A stretch of 64,000 nt of DNA, from assembly GCF_003217515.1 (NCBI RefSeq), contig NZ_QJSX01000006.1:1-64000 (forward strand), given 5' to 3'. A program made the translations under genes and the position numbers. The stretch comes from Deinococcus yavapaiensis KR-236 (GTDB taxonomy: Bacteria > Deinococcota > Deinococci > Deinococcales > Deinococcaceae). Each line of letters starts with the position of its first letter. Position 1 is the stretch's first letter. Below are positions 9,176-18,300 of the stretch, in pieces. The notes under the pieces were generated by a model. That model was not told the DNA's origin. It saw only the letters and a program-made list of their open reading frames with translations, and did not search any database.

Positions 9176-9538
9176 GTGAAACCCATCGACCGCGAAGCCG
9201 TGCAAGCCTACCTCAGCCGTCACGCCCACCAAGATTTGTACCTGCACCTGGAAACCAGTACCGGTGCCTACGCTGCACTGACCGATAAGAACGTGCCGAC
9301 GGTCGCCGCGATCGTCCGCAACACAGCCCTTCAGTACGAACGCGGTACCCTCACCGGAACCGGACCGTACCGCGTCGGCCTCAAATTACAGCTCGGTTGG
9401 GTCTACGCCGAAGGCCTCACCGACTGGCACGTCGACGAGGAAGGTCGCTTGTTGCTCGCCGGGCACGACGCTGACGGCGCGTTGCTGGTCGCGCTGCAAC
9501 TCGGCCGCACGCCCTTCCGAAGCGAGGCGCACGAATGA
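9176..9538 (+). CDS. yojF: YojF-like protein (DUF1806), bacillithiol deacetylase partner
   Basis: A 120-residue protein starting at the GTG at 9176, with CAGGAG seven bases upstream. It matches the YojF pattern: early LHLETSTGAYA, then GTGPYRVGLKLQLGWVYAEGLTDWHV, then LLLAGHDADGALLVALQLGRTPF. In Bacillus, yojF precedes yojG (bshB2), and the two are linked by gene order. The same order and a 4-bp ATGA overlap are seen here. The molecular role of YojF is not established, and it is inferred to assist BshB2. Confidence 0.85.
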   Translation: MKPIDREAVQAYLSRHAHQDLYLHLETSTGAYAALTDKNVPTVAAIVRNTALQYERGTLTGTGPYRVGLKLQLGWVYAEGLTDWHVDEEGRLLLAGHDADGALLVALQLGRTPFRSEAHE

Positions 9539-10269
9539 CGCGCGGCCCGATTTTGGTGGTGTTTCCACATCCGGACGATGAAACGCTGGCGCTGGGCGAC
9601 CTGCTCGCGTTGCATGCGCGTGATGGCCTCTCGGTGACGTTGCTGTGCGCGACACGCGGGGAAGCCGGGCGGAACATGGGCCGCCCGATCAGTGCGAATC
9701 GAGAAACCCTTCCGGGCATTCGTGAGCAGGAACTGCTCGAAGCGTGCCGCATCCTCGGCATTCACGACGTGCGGTTGTTGGGCTTCCGAGATCGAATGCT
9801 GGAATTCGAGAACCCGGACGATCTTGCCCGCCCGGTGCTTGAAGCGATGCGGGAGCTTCGACCAGCACGGGTGTACACCTACTACCCGGAGCACGGGTAC
9901 CACCCGGATCACGACGCGATGTCACGCGCGGTCGTCCTGGCTGTCGAGCGCCTTCCCGTGGAGGAGCGGCCGGTCTTGCTTGGGACGGTGTTCAGCGACG
10001 CGGCGTTAGAGGCGTTGGGAGAGCCGGACGAAGTGGTGCCGACCGCGTCGGTCGGTGAAGTCTTCCGCGCGGCCGTGCGAGCGCACCGAACGCAAACGGC
10101 GGCACGCGTGGCGCGAACACAGGCGCGCATGGCAGAGGATGAAGAATTTCGGGCGCAAGTTGAGGAGAACTGGCGGAACATGACCGCGAAGTTGTGGGTG
10201 TATCCGGTGGCGTCGAAGGGACTTCGTGGCAAGGTCGCAGACCCGGCAGAGGCGCGGAAGGCGACGTGA
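9535..10269 (+). CDS. bshB2: bacillithiol biosynthesis deacetylase BshB2
   Basis: A 244-residue PIG-L family deacetylase. It carries the metal-binding HPDDE motif (FPHPDDETLALGD, residues 10-22), the GEAGRNMG loop, and the YYPEHGYHPDHDAMSRAV block, whose histidines complete the zinc site. BshB enzymes remove the acetyl group from GlcNAc-malate to give GlcN-malate, the second step of bacillithiol synthesis in the cytoplasm. Coupling to yojF supports the BshB2 type. Deinococcus species make bacillithiol, which fits the inferred host. Confidence 0.88.
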   Translation: MTRGPILVVFPHPDDETLALGDLLALHARDGLSVTLLCATRGEAGRNMGRPISANRETLPGIREQELLEACRILGIHDVRLLGFRDRMLEFENPDDLARPVLEAMRELRPARVYTYYPEHGYHPDHDAMSRAVVLAVERLPVEERPVLLGTVFSDAALEALGEPDEVVPTASVGEVFRAAVRAHRTQTAARVARTQARMAEDEEFRAQVEENWRNMTAKLWVYPVASKGLRGKVADPAEARKAT

Positions 10270-10398
10270 GGTGAGAGAGGCTGCGCCTCGCGACGTCCCA
10301 AGTCGAGGGCGCCCGATACTTCTCCCTCACGTTCGCCGGTATCAATAATTACTCGGCGTGCACAGAAAAACGCTGACTCTTAGAATTTGTTTCACGGC

Positions 10399-11352
10399 TC
10401 ATCGTTCGTCGCGGCCGAACACGCTGCACAAGCGCTCACTCCCCAAACCGCTGATCACCGTTCGTTCCTTCTCGTTCGACAGCAGCCGCGCCACCCACTG
10501 CACTTCACCGCCATCCACGAGGAAGACGTCCTCGTCGTCGGCACGACCGTACACCTCGAACGCCAAGCCCGCGTAGTACCCTCGCCCGCGTTGCCGCTCG
10601 GCGTTCACCTCGAACGTCACTCCTTCGAACGCCTCCGACAACGGCGCGATCACCTCGGCGCGCACGGCGTCTGCTCGGTCGCGCGCCGAGAAGTCGCTCA
10701 GCACCACGCGCAGCGGCACGTCGACCGACGTGACCGCGCGAATCACCGCGAGGTGGGCGCGCACGTGCAACGCCACCAGCTCAAGCTCGACCGAGCTGCC
10801 GCGGCCCGCCCGAGCGGCGCTCACGAGTGCAAGCAACGCGAAGTGTGCCGTTTGACGCGGCCCGTGAAAGAACTGCGGGCGCAGCAACCGGTGGTGCGCG
10901 GCCAGGTGCACGCCCTGGGGAGATCGAGGCCCGAGCGCGCGGCGTCGCGACGCCGCTTCCAGCGCGAGGACGTTCGTGGCGTCCGACACGACTTCGAAGC
11001 CTCGCGTGGTCGCGACCGCCCAATCTTGCGAGACGCCCGCGACGACCGAAGCGGTGCCGAGGGGCGTGACCGGAGCGAGCGTGATCGGCTCGAACGCCGC
11101 CGACAGGTGCTCGAAGGCGAGGAGCTCGAAGCGCGCGAGTTGCACGGGCGAGAGGCGTGCAGGGCGGGAGAAGCGGTCGCGTTCGTACTCGGCGAGGACG
11201 TCGGCGGGCGTGCGACGCGTCACGCGGCGCCGAGCGACGTCCAGCAGCAGCGAGGTGAGTTCGGACGGCTTGACGTCTTGTGCCAAGTGCGCGGCGAGGT
11301 CACGCGGGCCTTCTTCGGGCAGCAAGCGCCGGAGCCGTCGGCTGGAACTCAT
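10399..11352 (-). CDS. conserved hypothetical protein, possibly class II aminoacyl-tRNA-synthetase-like
   Basis: A 317-residue protein without a signal or membrane segment. The central block LAPVTPLGTASVVAG, then ATTRGFEVVSDATNVLALEAA, recalls uncharacterised actinobacterial and Deinococcus proteins with a class II synthetase-like (HisZ-like) fold. I recognise the pattern but cannot name the family. The strand-rich C-terminus (GVTFEVNAERQRGRGYYAGLAFEVYG) also looks like the HisRS/HisZ glycine-rich strand AGRGYYTGxxFE, which supports that reading. The amino-acid pocket residues cannot be judged by eye. Confidence 0.6.
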   Translation of the reverse strand: MSSSRRLRRLLPEEGPRDLAAHLAQDVKPSELTSLLLDVARRRVTRRTPADVLAEYERDRFSRPARLSPVQLARFELLAFEHLSAAFEPITLAPVTPLGTASVVAGVSQDWAVATTRGFEVVSDATNVLALEAASRRRALGPRSPQGVHLAAHHRLLRPQFFHGPRQTAHFALLALVSAARAGRGSSVELELVALHVRAHLAVIRAVTSVDVPLRVVLSDFSARDRADAVRAEVIAPLSEAFEGVTFEVNAERQRGRGYYAGLAFEVYGRADDEDVFLVDGGEVQWVARLLSNEKERTVISGLGSERLCSVFGRDER

Positions 11353-11415
11353 GGGTGAAGTGTACGACGCGCTATGGACTGACCGAGGGTGGGCGCGCGG
11401 TCGTGAAGCAGCGTC

Positions 11416-11925
11416 TCAATGGGTCTTCTTCCAATCCACGCTGAAGTCACCCATGTGAGAGACGACTTCAGCTCCAATGGCGAACGACAAGCTGTCCTGC
11501 CCGGTGATGACACCAACGTCCGCCCGGTCCCACAGCGTGATGAATTCGAAGCCGCCGTCGTAATCGAAGCTCTCGTGCCGCAGACTCTCCAACGCCTTGG
11601 TTTGCAGCTTCGGTGCCACCAAGCTGAGGACGCCTTGGTACACGAAGCGCCCATTTCCGTCGTTGCCTGCCTCCGCGTGGAACGTCAGCCAGGCGGGGCA
11701 CGAAGTGTAATCCTTCCCCAATTTCAGGGAGGCGCCCAACGCGTCGAGGCGGTCCTGAGCGACTTTGGTCATGGCCGCGTTGAGCTCACCTTTCAGCAGC
11801 ACTTCGGCGCGGCCGATGCACACTTGTTGCGCTGCGAAGGGTTCGAGGTTGGCGGGGATCCGGGCGGCGAACGCGACGGAGAGGGCGGGGAGAGCGAGGG
11901 CGGTCAGGATGGGAAAGGCTTTCAT
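11416..11925 (-). CDS. secreted protein of unknown function
   Basis: 169 residues from the ATG at 11925, chosen over an upstream in-frame ATG because AAGGAGAAC lies nine bases before it and it opens a signal peptide (MKAFPILTALALPALSVAFA). The mature part has two Cys (QQVCIGRAEVLL and YTSCPAW) that could form a disulfide, then SFDYDGGFEFITLWDRADVGVITG. No family is recognised. It shares its strand and export signal with the upstream carboxypeptidase-regulatory-like gene (12064-12837), about 140 bp away, so a joint transcript is possible. Confidence 0.65.
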   Translation of the reverse strand: MKAFPILTALALPALSVAFAARIPANLEPFAAQQVCIGRAEVLLKGELNAAMTKVAQDRLDALGASLKLGKDYTSCPAWLTFHAEAGNDGNGRFVYQGVLSLVAPKLQTKALESLRHESFDYDGGFEFITLWDRADVGVITGQDSLSFAIGAEVVSHMGDFSVDWKKTH

Positions 11926-12063
11926 GACAAGGTTCTCCTTCGTCTTCAAGAACTGGAACAACGCTCCCGAAATGGGATGGTGCATGACGTGGCCGACTCG
12001 AATCCCTATTGGAATGGTCTTCGGCACCGAACCCCTTGGAGGGGCCTGAGACAGCGAACGCAC

Positions 12064-12837
12064 TTATTTGAAACGCCAGTAGATGTACGCCCTTCCGGCC
12101 GAGCCACCGTAACCACCGGTGCAGCTGCCGCTCGCGCCCTTGAACTTGATCGTCGCGTCCGTGCCGTAGCTGCCGTTTTGGTCGTCCGCCACGACCAGCG
12201 CCTCTCGCTGGCCGTTCTTGTCGATGAACGTCGCTTTGACCTTGTAAGTTCCGATGGGGATGTCCACGGCCACCTTGCGGCCCGGAATGGTCTTCGTCAA
12301 CGCTTGCCCCGCGCTTCCGTCGATGAGCGGACCGATCGGCGTCAACTGCAACTCGATCTGGTCGTTGTTGGTCGCCCAGCGATCCTGGAAGCCGCCCTGC
12401 AGCGGGGACAGGGAGCCGCCGAAGTACCCCAGCTCGCTCTCGTCGTCGCTCCAATCGGGGAGGCGCCCGGACAGCTTCCACTGAAAGTTGCGTACGACGC
12501 CGTCCTTGGGCACGAAGGGGTTGTACTCCGAGGTTTTGGGCAGCGCGAGGCGGTAGCAGAACTTCTGGCCTTGATACCGAACGCCCAGCCAAGCATAGGC
12601 TTGGTAGCCCACGGGCGGCAGCCCGCTGACTTCATACCGACCCTTCTCGTCGGTGAGCACTTCGGCGACGCCCGTGGTGACGACCGGCTTGATCCAGACG
12701 GTGACGCCTTCGAGGGGCTTGCCGTGCGAATCCACGACTTGCCCTTGAACCGTGCCGGGCTTGCCGGCCGCGGCGAGGGCCACCGAGAGGGTGAGAAACG
12801 AGAGCAGCGCCGTCTTGGTCATCTTCTTCATAGGCAT
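12064..12837 (-). CDS. secreted carboxypeptidase-regulatory-like domain protein
   Basis: 257 residues. The signal peptide MPMKKMTKTALLSFLTLSVALAAAG is followed at once by a carboxypeptidase-regulatory-like (transthyretin-type) beta domain: GTVQGQVVDSHGKPLEGVTVWIKP...VLTDEKGRYEVSGLPPVGY. The C-terminal half has another beta-rich segment (DIPIGTYKVKATFIDKNGQ) and a Gly-rich end (CTGGYGGSAGRAYIYWRFK). Such domains are structural or ligand-binding outside the cell. The ribosome site AAAAGGAGC sits eight bases before the ATG. Confidence 0.75.
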   Translation of the reverse strand: MPMKKMTKTALLSFLTLSVALAAAGKPGTVQGQVVDSHGKPLEGVTVWIKPVVTTGVAEVLTDEKGRYEVSGLPPVGYQAYAWLGVRYQGQKFCYRLALPKTSEYNPFVPKDGVVRNFQWKLSGRLPDWSDDESELGYFGGSLSPLQGGFQDRWATNNDQIELQLTPIGPLIDGSAGQALTKTIPGRKVAVDIPIGTYKVKATFIDKNGQREALVVADDQNGSYGTDATIKFKGASGSCTGGYGGSAGRAYIYWRFK

Positions 12838-13389
12838 GACAAGCTCCTTTTGGCGTCCACGTGTTCGGCGCCGCTTCCTTGGGGAAGTGGAGGCAGCCTA
12901 AGCGGACCGTCGTGACCCGATGATGATCGCCCTGCAACCGTCTGGCCCCCCTATAGAGGTCGTCGGTCGACGTGATCAAGGTGGCTTTGTACGTGCGGCG
13001 TGTGCTGAAACCGCGACGGCGCGCCCTCGAGCTGAGAACGCAGAAAGAACGTCTGGGACGCAAGCAGCGGTACTTGAGTCGTGCCAACGGCATGTCTGAA
13101 CGGGGTCGTCAAAAGCCAAGAGGTGCTGCCGCCGAGTTGCGCCTCGTGCCTTCGCGCTTCGAGGTGGTTGGGGTAATCACGACGGAATCACAAGCTCGGG
13201 GCGAGGGGAGGATGGGTGACGAACGGCTCCACTGGCCGCGTCTTGAAGTCAACGCTTGTGCAATGCTGCCTGACTCCGCAACCTCGGCAACGCCTGGTCT
13301 GGTGCTTGCTCGCCACCCCGATTGCCGAATGCCGGCGGCGCTTTCTCTCGATCGGGCGCGCACATGGCGTGGGCGTTTTGGTCCTCTTA
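12838..13389. other. intergenic region, no supported gene
   Basis: About 550 bases from the start of the regulatory-like-domain gene to the left end of the second IS element. Frames on both strands are basic and featureless and show no start signal. The promoter of the leftward gene is presumably here, but I could not pick convincing -35/-10 boxes. The last three bases (TTA, 13387-13389) are one copy of the IS target duplication. Confidence 0.4.
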
Positions 13390-14243
13390 GACCGCCTAAC
13401 AAAACCTCAGCTGTAGCTGCGAGGCTTGGGTATGCCCAAGCCTCTTGTCAGTGACGAACTCTGGGCGTTGATTCACCCCCTGCTGCCACCCGAACCACCC
13501 AAACCCAACGGGGGACGGCCCCGCGTCCCTGACCGGGACGTCCTCGAAGGCATCCTCGTTGTACTCAAGACCGGCACGCCCTGGGAGCATCTCCCGCTCG
13601 AACTTGGGTACGGCAGCGGCATGACCTGCTGGCGCAGACGGCGTGACTGGCACGAAGCGGGCGTCTTCACCCGTCTGCACCACGTGTTGCTCGACCGCAT
13701 GGCACACGCGGAACAACTCGACTGGAGCCGAGCGAGTTTGGACAGCACCAGCGTCCCGGCAGCAAGGGGGGCTCGCAGACCGGTCCGAACCCAACCGACC
13801 GCGGACGGCCCGGCAGCAAACGTCATGTCATCGTCGATGGTCGTGGAACGCCGTTGGCAGTCTTGATTTCACCCGCCAATCGACATGACAGCATGCTGTT
13901 CGAAGCCCTGCTGGACGCCGTGCCGCTGGTGCGCAATGGGCGTCAGGGCCATCCGAGGAAGCGGCCCGAGAAGTTGTATGCGGACAAGGCATACGACATC
14001 CCAAGGTGCCGGAGGGCGTGCTTCAAGCGGGGCATCAAGGTGCGGATCGCCAGACGTGGGGTGGAGTCGAGCGAGCGGCTGGGACAACATTGCTGGGTGG
14101 TGGAGCGGACGTTGTCGTGGCTCAGCCGGTTTCGCCGGTTGCGCGTGCGGTACGAGGTGCGGGCGGACATCTTCTTGGCGTTCACGCAGTTGGCGTGTTG
14201 CCTGATCACCTTCAAGCAGCACGCCAGGTTTTGTTAGGCGGTC
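13390..14243 (+). mobile_element. IS5-type insertion sequence, 854 bp, 18-bp perfect inverted repeats and TTA target duplication
   Basis: The left end GACCGCCTAACAAAACCT (13390-13407) is the exact inverse of AGGTTTTGTTAGGCGGTC (14226-14243). TTA flanks both ends (13387-13389 and 14244-14246), as expected of a 3-bp target duplication. The element encodes one transposase across two overlapping frames joined at a G6 run. The target duplication and intact ends indicate a recent, structurally complete copy. It lies beside a decayed NERD gene. Confidence 0.93.
13432..14237 (+). CDS. IS5-family (IS427-like) transposase made by -1 frameshifting
   Basis: ORF A starts at the ATG at 13432 (MPKPLVSDELWALIHPLLPPE) and holds GTPWEHLPLELGYGSGMTCWRR and the first catalytic Asp (RASLDSTSV). 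At CAAGGGGGGCTC (G6 at 13766-13771), slipping back one base continues the family sequence as KGGSQTGPNPTDRGRPGSKRH, then VIVDGRGTPLAVLISPANRHDS. The second Asp lies in KLYADKAYD, and the catalytic Glu in CWVVERTLSWLSRFRRL. The stop is at 14237. The G-run at the switch point is the usual slippery site in this IS group, so the transposase is probably functional. Confidence 0.88.
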
Positions 14244-14352
14244 TTAGAAGGCAGCAAAAGCAAGCTTGTCAAGCGTTCTCGTCTGATGGGCATCACTGTG
14301 ATGGCCCGCGCTTCCTAGCAAAGGCGCTTGTAAGCTGAAGGGAGTTCTGATT

Positions 14353-14701
14353 TTGAAAGACCATCAAGCGCCGCCGACTACGAAAAAGGTGCAACGAAAG
14401 GGCGACGAAGCCGAGCGGCAAATGGCGGTCTACCTTCGACGCGCCTTCGGTAACGACGCGAACGTGCACGTCTTTCACAACTAGCGTTTGAATGCGGTAA
14501 GGACGCCGCGTGAATTATCACCTCATGCTGCACCGCAGCGGCGCGGTCATCATCGAAAGCAAAAGCGTGACGTCCGCCGTGCGCATCAATGAACGCAGCG
14601 AGTGGGCTCGGGCTTGGAACGGCCGTTGGAGTGGCATGCCATCGCGACGGAAAACCCTGCAATTCAAGGCCTTCCGGTATCACTTGGTCCGATGGCAGTG
14701 A
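14353..14701 (+). pseudogene. decayed NERD-domain nuclease-related gene
   Basis: The first frame from the TTG at 14353 reads KKVQRKGDEAERQMAVYLRRAFG...NVHVFHN and then hits TAG near 14482. From 14510 another frame gives YHLMLHRSGAVIIESKSVTSAVRI and then SEWARAWNGRWSGMPSR. These are the GExAE, hxxLxxSGxxxIESKS and GxWxGxPSP elements of NERD domains (nuclease-related). At least two small deletions separate the two parts, and the C-terminus has lost the pattern. The remnant begins about 110 bp from the right end of the IS element. Confidence 0.65.
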
Positions 14702-14757
14702 GGTCAGCGGGACGACGCTTCAGCGGCGCGCGTCGAACGCCTTCATCGGCAGAGCGT

Positions 14758-15414
14758 TCACACGTCTCCTTCCGGCAGCGGAGCCAAGGCAACTCGCACG
14801 GCGTACGCCGTTCCCTCAGGCGCTTGCTCACCAGTAAAGTACTTCGCGAGCACACCAAACAGTTCTTGCTGCAGCGCTTTCGCTCGGTCGAACGACAAGG
14901 TGTTCACTGTAAAGGCGTAGTCGAGCACGGCAGGATCGTGCGCGCCCCTCGAATGCCACGGCGCGTGACCTTCGAGCGCATCGTACGCGTACACGCCATC
15001 TCCTTCACGGTACAGCAACAAGCCCCACTCGGCGTCGTCTCGCACGTCCCGCATTACCTGCAGCAACCCGCCGAGCAGCACCTCTTCATGTCGGCCGCGC
15101 GCACGCCGTAACGCTGCGGCGAGATCGACGAACGGTGTGCGGGCGTACGGCACGAATACCCGCTCGGACACGCTCGTGTACAACTTCACGGCGCGTCCTT
15201 TGCGAGGTTGGCAGCGCGCGACGCGCAGCAAGCCCAGGGTGCACATGCGTCGCACGCGGTACAGCACGGCATTCGGCCGTTCCGACAGTTCCAGCGTGAC
15301 GTCCGTCACACTGCGTTCACGACCCAGGAACGGGTAGAAGTACCGGCGGTTGGCAGGATCAGCGAGGAACGCGGCGGCACGCGCGTCGGTCACGCTCGTG
15401 GTGTCACCCGACAT
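14758..15414 (-). CDS. winged-HTH (ArsR-like) transcriptional regulator
   Basis: 218 residues. The N-terminal 75 residues fit an ArsR-type winged helix: FLADPANRRYFYPFLGRERSVTDVTLELSERPNAVLYRVRRMCTLGLL, with recognition-helix and wing positions followed by KGRAVKLYTSVS. The C-terminal part is a helical effector or dimerisation region without a recognised family. The start overlaps the end of the upstream serine hydrolase by 11 bp, so the two are cotranscribed. A self-regulating sensor role is an inference. Confidence 0.7.
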   Translation of the reverse strand: MSGDTTSVTDARAAAFLADPANRRYFYPFLGRERSVTDVTLELSERPNAVLYRVRRMCTLGLLRVARCQPRKGRAVKLYTSVSERVFVPYARTPFVDLAAALRRARGRHEEVLLGGLLQVMRDVRDDAEWGLLLYREGDGVYAYDALEGHAPWHSRGAHDPAVLDYAFTVNTLSFDRAKALQQELFGVLAKYFTGEQAPEGTAYAVRVALAPLPEGDV

Positions 15415-16477
15415 GCGCGCCTGTGAACGCGGGAACGAGGATCCCGAGCGCTTGATTCACAGCCTCGTGCCCGGCCGTGTCAGCGGCGTTCGTGGCGAGG
15501 AAGAAGGCGTGGTCGTCGTCGGGCAGCAGCAAGATCACCGCGAAGAACGTCTCGGCGCTGCCGTTGTGCGAACTGGCGCGTTTCACGCTGTTCGGTCCGT
15601 AGCGCTGCACACCCCAACCGAGGCCAGCATTCCGGTCGGCATTGAGAGGTTCATGCATGACCGTGTACGCCTCGGCAGGCAGCAAGCCAGGGTGGCCGCA
15701 TTGCCCTCGCAGGTGGTCGCGCGCGAAGGTGAGACCGTCGGCGAGGCTGAGGTGCACGTCACCCGCGGGCGCGATGCCCGCGTGAAGTCGATACCCATCC
15801 CTTGGATCGTGCGGCGCCCAGCGGTCGCCTTTCCACCGGTGCCCCCACGGTTCGTTGGGGCCAACTTCGACGGGCCAACCGAAGCCGGCGCTGCGAAGAT
15901 CGAGCGGACGAAAGACTCGGTCGAGCATGAGCGTCTCCCACGCTTGCCGCGTGACGCGTTCTGCGAGGGCCGCGGCGACGCCGAACCCGGCGTTGGAGTA
16001 CGCGTACGAACCGAGCGGCGCGACGGGCTCGAGCGTGAGGACCCACGCGGCGAACGCGTCGCGTGCCTCGCGAGGCGTTTCGCGTGTCGGAGCGAGCTGG
16101 AACTCCTCGTCTTGCGTGAAGGGGGGCAGTCCGGAGGTGTGGGTCAGCAGGTGCGTGAGGGTCACGTCACGGTACGCGTCGTGAACGCCTTCGAACACGT
16201 CGGTGACGCGGGTCTCCCAAGTGAGGACGTCGGGAACGAGGGTGGCGAGCAGGGTTGCGGTGATGGGTTTCGTGCATGAGCCGAGATGCAAGCGGTCGTG
16301 CACGCCGAGAGGATCGTCACGGTCGACGTGACGTCGTCCGCTCGCGCCGAGCAACTGCGGACCGTCGAGGTTGGTCACGCCCCAGGCGAGGCCGGGAACG
16401 CCATGTTGAACGCGAAGGCGGTCAAGTTGTCGGTCGAGGTCCGAGCGATCCGGTGTGAGGAGAGCGGAGGGAGTCAT
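15404..16477 (-). CDS. serine beta-lactamase-like hydrolase (class C/esterase family)
   Basis: 357 residues of the beta-lactamase/penicillin-binding superfamily, with no signal peptide. The nucleophile motif SxxK is in LGSCTKPITATLLATL, the second motif YxN in GSYAYSNAGFGVAAALAERV, and LTHLLTHTSGLPPF is the typical THTSGLP block. A candidate third motif is SSHNGSAETFFA (HxG). Cytoplasmic members of this family are mostly esterases or D-aminopeptidases rather than resistance enzymes. It is the first gene of a two-gene unit with the HTH regulator downstream. Confidence 0.82.
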   Translation of the reverse strand: MTPSALLTPDRSDLDRQLDRLRVQHGVPGLAWGVTNLDGPQLLGASGRRHVDRDDPLGVHDRLHLGSCTKPITATLLATLVPDVLTWETRVTDVFEGVHDAYRDVTLTHLLTHTSGLPPFTQDEEFQLAPTRETPREARDAFAAWVLTLEPVAPLGSYAYSNAGFGVAAALAERVTRQAWETLMLDRVFRPLDLRSAGFGWPVEVGPNEPWGHRWKGDRWAPHDPRDGYRLHAGIAPAGDVHLSLADGLTFARDHLRGQCGHPGLLPAEAYTVMHEPLNADRNAGLGWGVQRYGPNSVKRASSHNGSAETFFAVILLLPDDDHAFFLATNAADTAGHEAVNQALGILVPAFTGAHVG

Positions 16478-16975
16478 GCTTCAGCTTGCCGGACGGTCAA
16501 CCTGAAGCGCGAGGGGCGAATTCAGGTAGTGAGAAAGCGGGACGAGCAAGGAAGAAGCGTTGAGCAGTTCATCCCGCTCGAGGCTGCCAAGAACAGGTTT
16601 GCAGCTTGGGGACTGCCTTTGCAGCGAGCAGAATGCTCGGGTGACCCGGCGAGACGCTCCCAGTGATGTGGATGACGACACACAGTTGTTTCTGCTGCCC
16701 TTTTTGCTGCTGAGCCCTCTAGAAGCGAGGCAACCGCCACCCAATGAATCGTGGTGAAACGGCCGCAAGCGACCACGGAGTTCATCCTGCTGCCGAAACG
16801 CTGCCTTGACGTGCTTGTTGCGCTTCAGACGTCTGAGACACTTGCCGGCGACCCCATCGGCTTCCATGTCCTGGCCGCCTGTATCCTGCTTTGTCATAAC
16901 CTCAAGCCCCTTTTTACAGAAGATTCTTGGCCGCCTCTCGTCGAATGGAGGAAGACAGTTGGTCTCCACCTCTGA
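16478..16975. other. intergenic region, no supported gene
   Basis: About 500 bases upstream of the serine hydrolase and downstream of the LLM oxidoreductase. A 162-codon minus-strand frame spans it, but it has low-complexity, non-protein-like composition. The plus strand at 16750-16920 faintly recalls a transposase C-terminus (VVKRPQATTEF, ASMSWPP in shifting frames), too weak to name. Confidence 0.35.
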
Positions 16976-17974
16976 TCAGGAAGCGGCTGCGGGGGCCAGC
17001 AGTTCCAACGTGCGGTGCTGGTGCTCTTCAGCCACGGCCAGGTTGACCAAGATGAGCTCATCGGCCTGCACTTCCCTGACCAATGCTTCGAGGCCACCCA
17101 CCACGTCTGACTGCGTGCCGACAACGGTGCGATCAAGCATCCCCAGAATCTGCTGCGCCTGCGGATGCCTCCGCACCGCCCTCAGGTCCTCTGAACTCAG
17201 TGCTTGTCCACGGCCTAGAAACGCCTGGAGCCAGCCATCTTCGGCCTGCCTCCGCTGATCTTGGGCGGCACTGGCGTCGTCCGCCGCGATCACGTTCACA
17301 GCGGCGATGAAGTGCGGTTTCGCCTCCGGGCCTGCGAGCGGGCCCTTGGCGTCGAAGGTCTCCCGGTACAACCGAGCGGCATCATTGAGTGCTGTGGGCG
17401 CAAAGTGAGAGGCGAACGCGTACGGCAGGCCGAACTGGGCGGCCAGTTGTGCGCCGAACAGCGACGACCCGAGGATGTACAGCGGCACGTGGGTTCCCGC
17501 ACCGGGGTACGCATTCACGCCGGAGATACGCGAGTTCCCGCTGAGGTAGCCGTGCAGCTCAAGGACGTCTTGAGGAAACCGGTCTGCTTCGCGTCCGTCA
17601 CGCCGCAGGGCACGCATGGTCGCGCCGTCCGTTCCGGGGGCGCGGCCCAAGCCGAGGTCAATGCGGCCTGGATAGAGCGTTTCCAACATGCCGAATTGCT
17701 CCGCGATCACCAGCGGCGAGTGATTCGGCAGCATGATCCCACCCGCTCCCACCCGTAGATTCTTGGTCTGGGCGGTCACGTGTTGAATCATCAAGGCGGT
17801 GGCCGACGACGCGATGGTGGGCGCGTTGTGGTGCTCGGCGAACCACAGGCGGTGATACCCGAGCCGGTCGGCGGTACGGGCCAGCCGTACACTGCGGGCG
17901 ATGCCTTCAGCGGCCGGTTCATCCTTCTTGACTCGGGTGAGGTCGAGCAGCGACAGGGGAATAGAGAGGGCCAT
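16976..17974 (-). CDS. LLM-class flavin-dependent oxidoreductase (luciferase-like monooxygenase)
   Basis: 332 residues of the bacterial luciferase-like TIM-barrel family, group YhbW/luciferase alpha. Diagnostic blocks are SLLDLTRV near the N-terminus, RLGYHRLWFAEHHNAPTIASSATALMIQHVTAQT, LRVGAGGIMLPNHSPLVIAEQFGMLETLYPGRIDLGLGRAPGTD, and PLYILGSSLFGAQLAAQFGLPYAFASHF. Members use FMN or F420 to oxidise diverse substrates, and the substrate is unknown here. The ATG at 17974 follows AAGGAGCACC. The stop is TGA at the left end. A broken relative lies just upstream. Confidence 0.88.
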   Translation of the reverse strand: MALSIPLSLLDLTRVKKDEPAAEGIARSVRLARTADRLGYHRLWFAEHHNAPTIASSATALMIQHVTAQTKNLRVGAGGIMLPNHSPLVIAEQFGMLETLYPGRIDLGLGRAPGTDGATMRALRRDGREADRFPQDVLELHGYLSGNSRISGVNAYPGAGTHVPLYILGSSLFGAQLAAQFGLPYAFASHFAPTALNDAARLYRETFDAKGPLAGPEAKPHFIAAVNVIAADDASAAQDQRRQAEDGWLQAFLGRGQALSSEDLRAVRRHPQAQQILGMLDRTVVGTQSDVVGGLEALVREVQADELILVNLAVAEEHQHRTLELLAPAAAS

Positions 17975-18009
17975 GGGCGGTGCTCCTTGAACGTGAGTGA
18001 GGCTTTACG

Positions 18010-18300
18010 GGAACGTTGGGGTCGATGCTGTACTGTGGCGGAACCACCAGGTTTTCCTGCAGGATGGGGACCATCTGGTCAACAAAAGCGGTGAGATGGT
18101 CGTGCGTGGCGTCGAGCGAGAGGATGAACGCGTCGGCGGCCCCTCTCTCGAACCAGTCTTGCAGGAAGTCAGCGACCTCGGTAGGCGTGCCGACCACGTC
18201 AGGGTGAGGGTCGAGAACGCCGTGGGCCACGATGTCACGCGGCGACTCGAAGGGCGTGACCGCCACACCTAGGTGCGCGAAAATGCACGCGGCGTGCGTG
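18010..18300 (-). pseudogene. C-terminal remnant of a second LLM flavin monooxygenase
   Basis: The minus-strand frame reads ESPRDIVAHGVLDPHPDVVGTP and then TEVADFLQDWFERGAADAFILSL, then DHLTAFVDQMVPILQ. These are the C-terminal blocks of DszA/NtaA-type monooxygenases (VGTPxxVADxLxxWFExGAADGFxL). The region upstream is scrambled in every frame, with no start, so only the tail survives. It lies beside the intact LLM gene and before the tRNA fragment, so it belongs to the chromosomal side of the island edge. Confidence 0.65.

Noticed and set aside
16481..16969. 162-codon minus-strand frame between the serine hydrolase and the LLM gene
   Set aside because: No start signal, atypical composition and no recognised pattern; possibly decayed transposase DNA but too weak to annotate.
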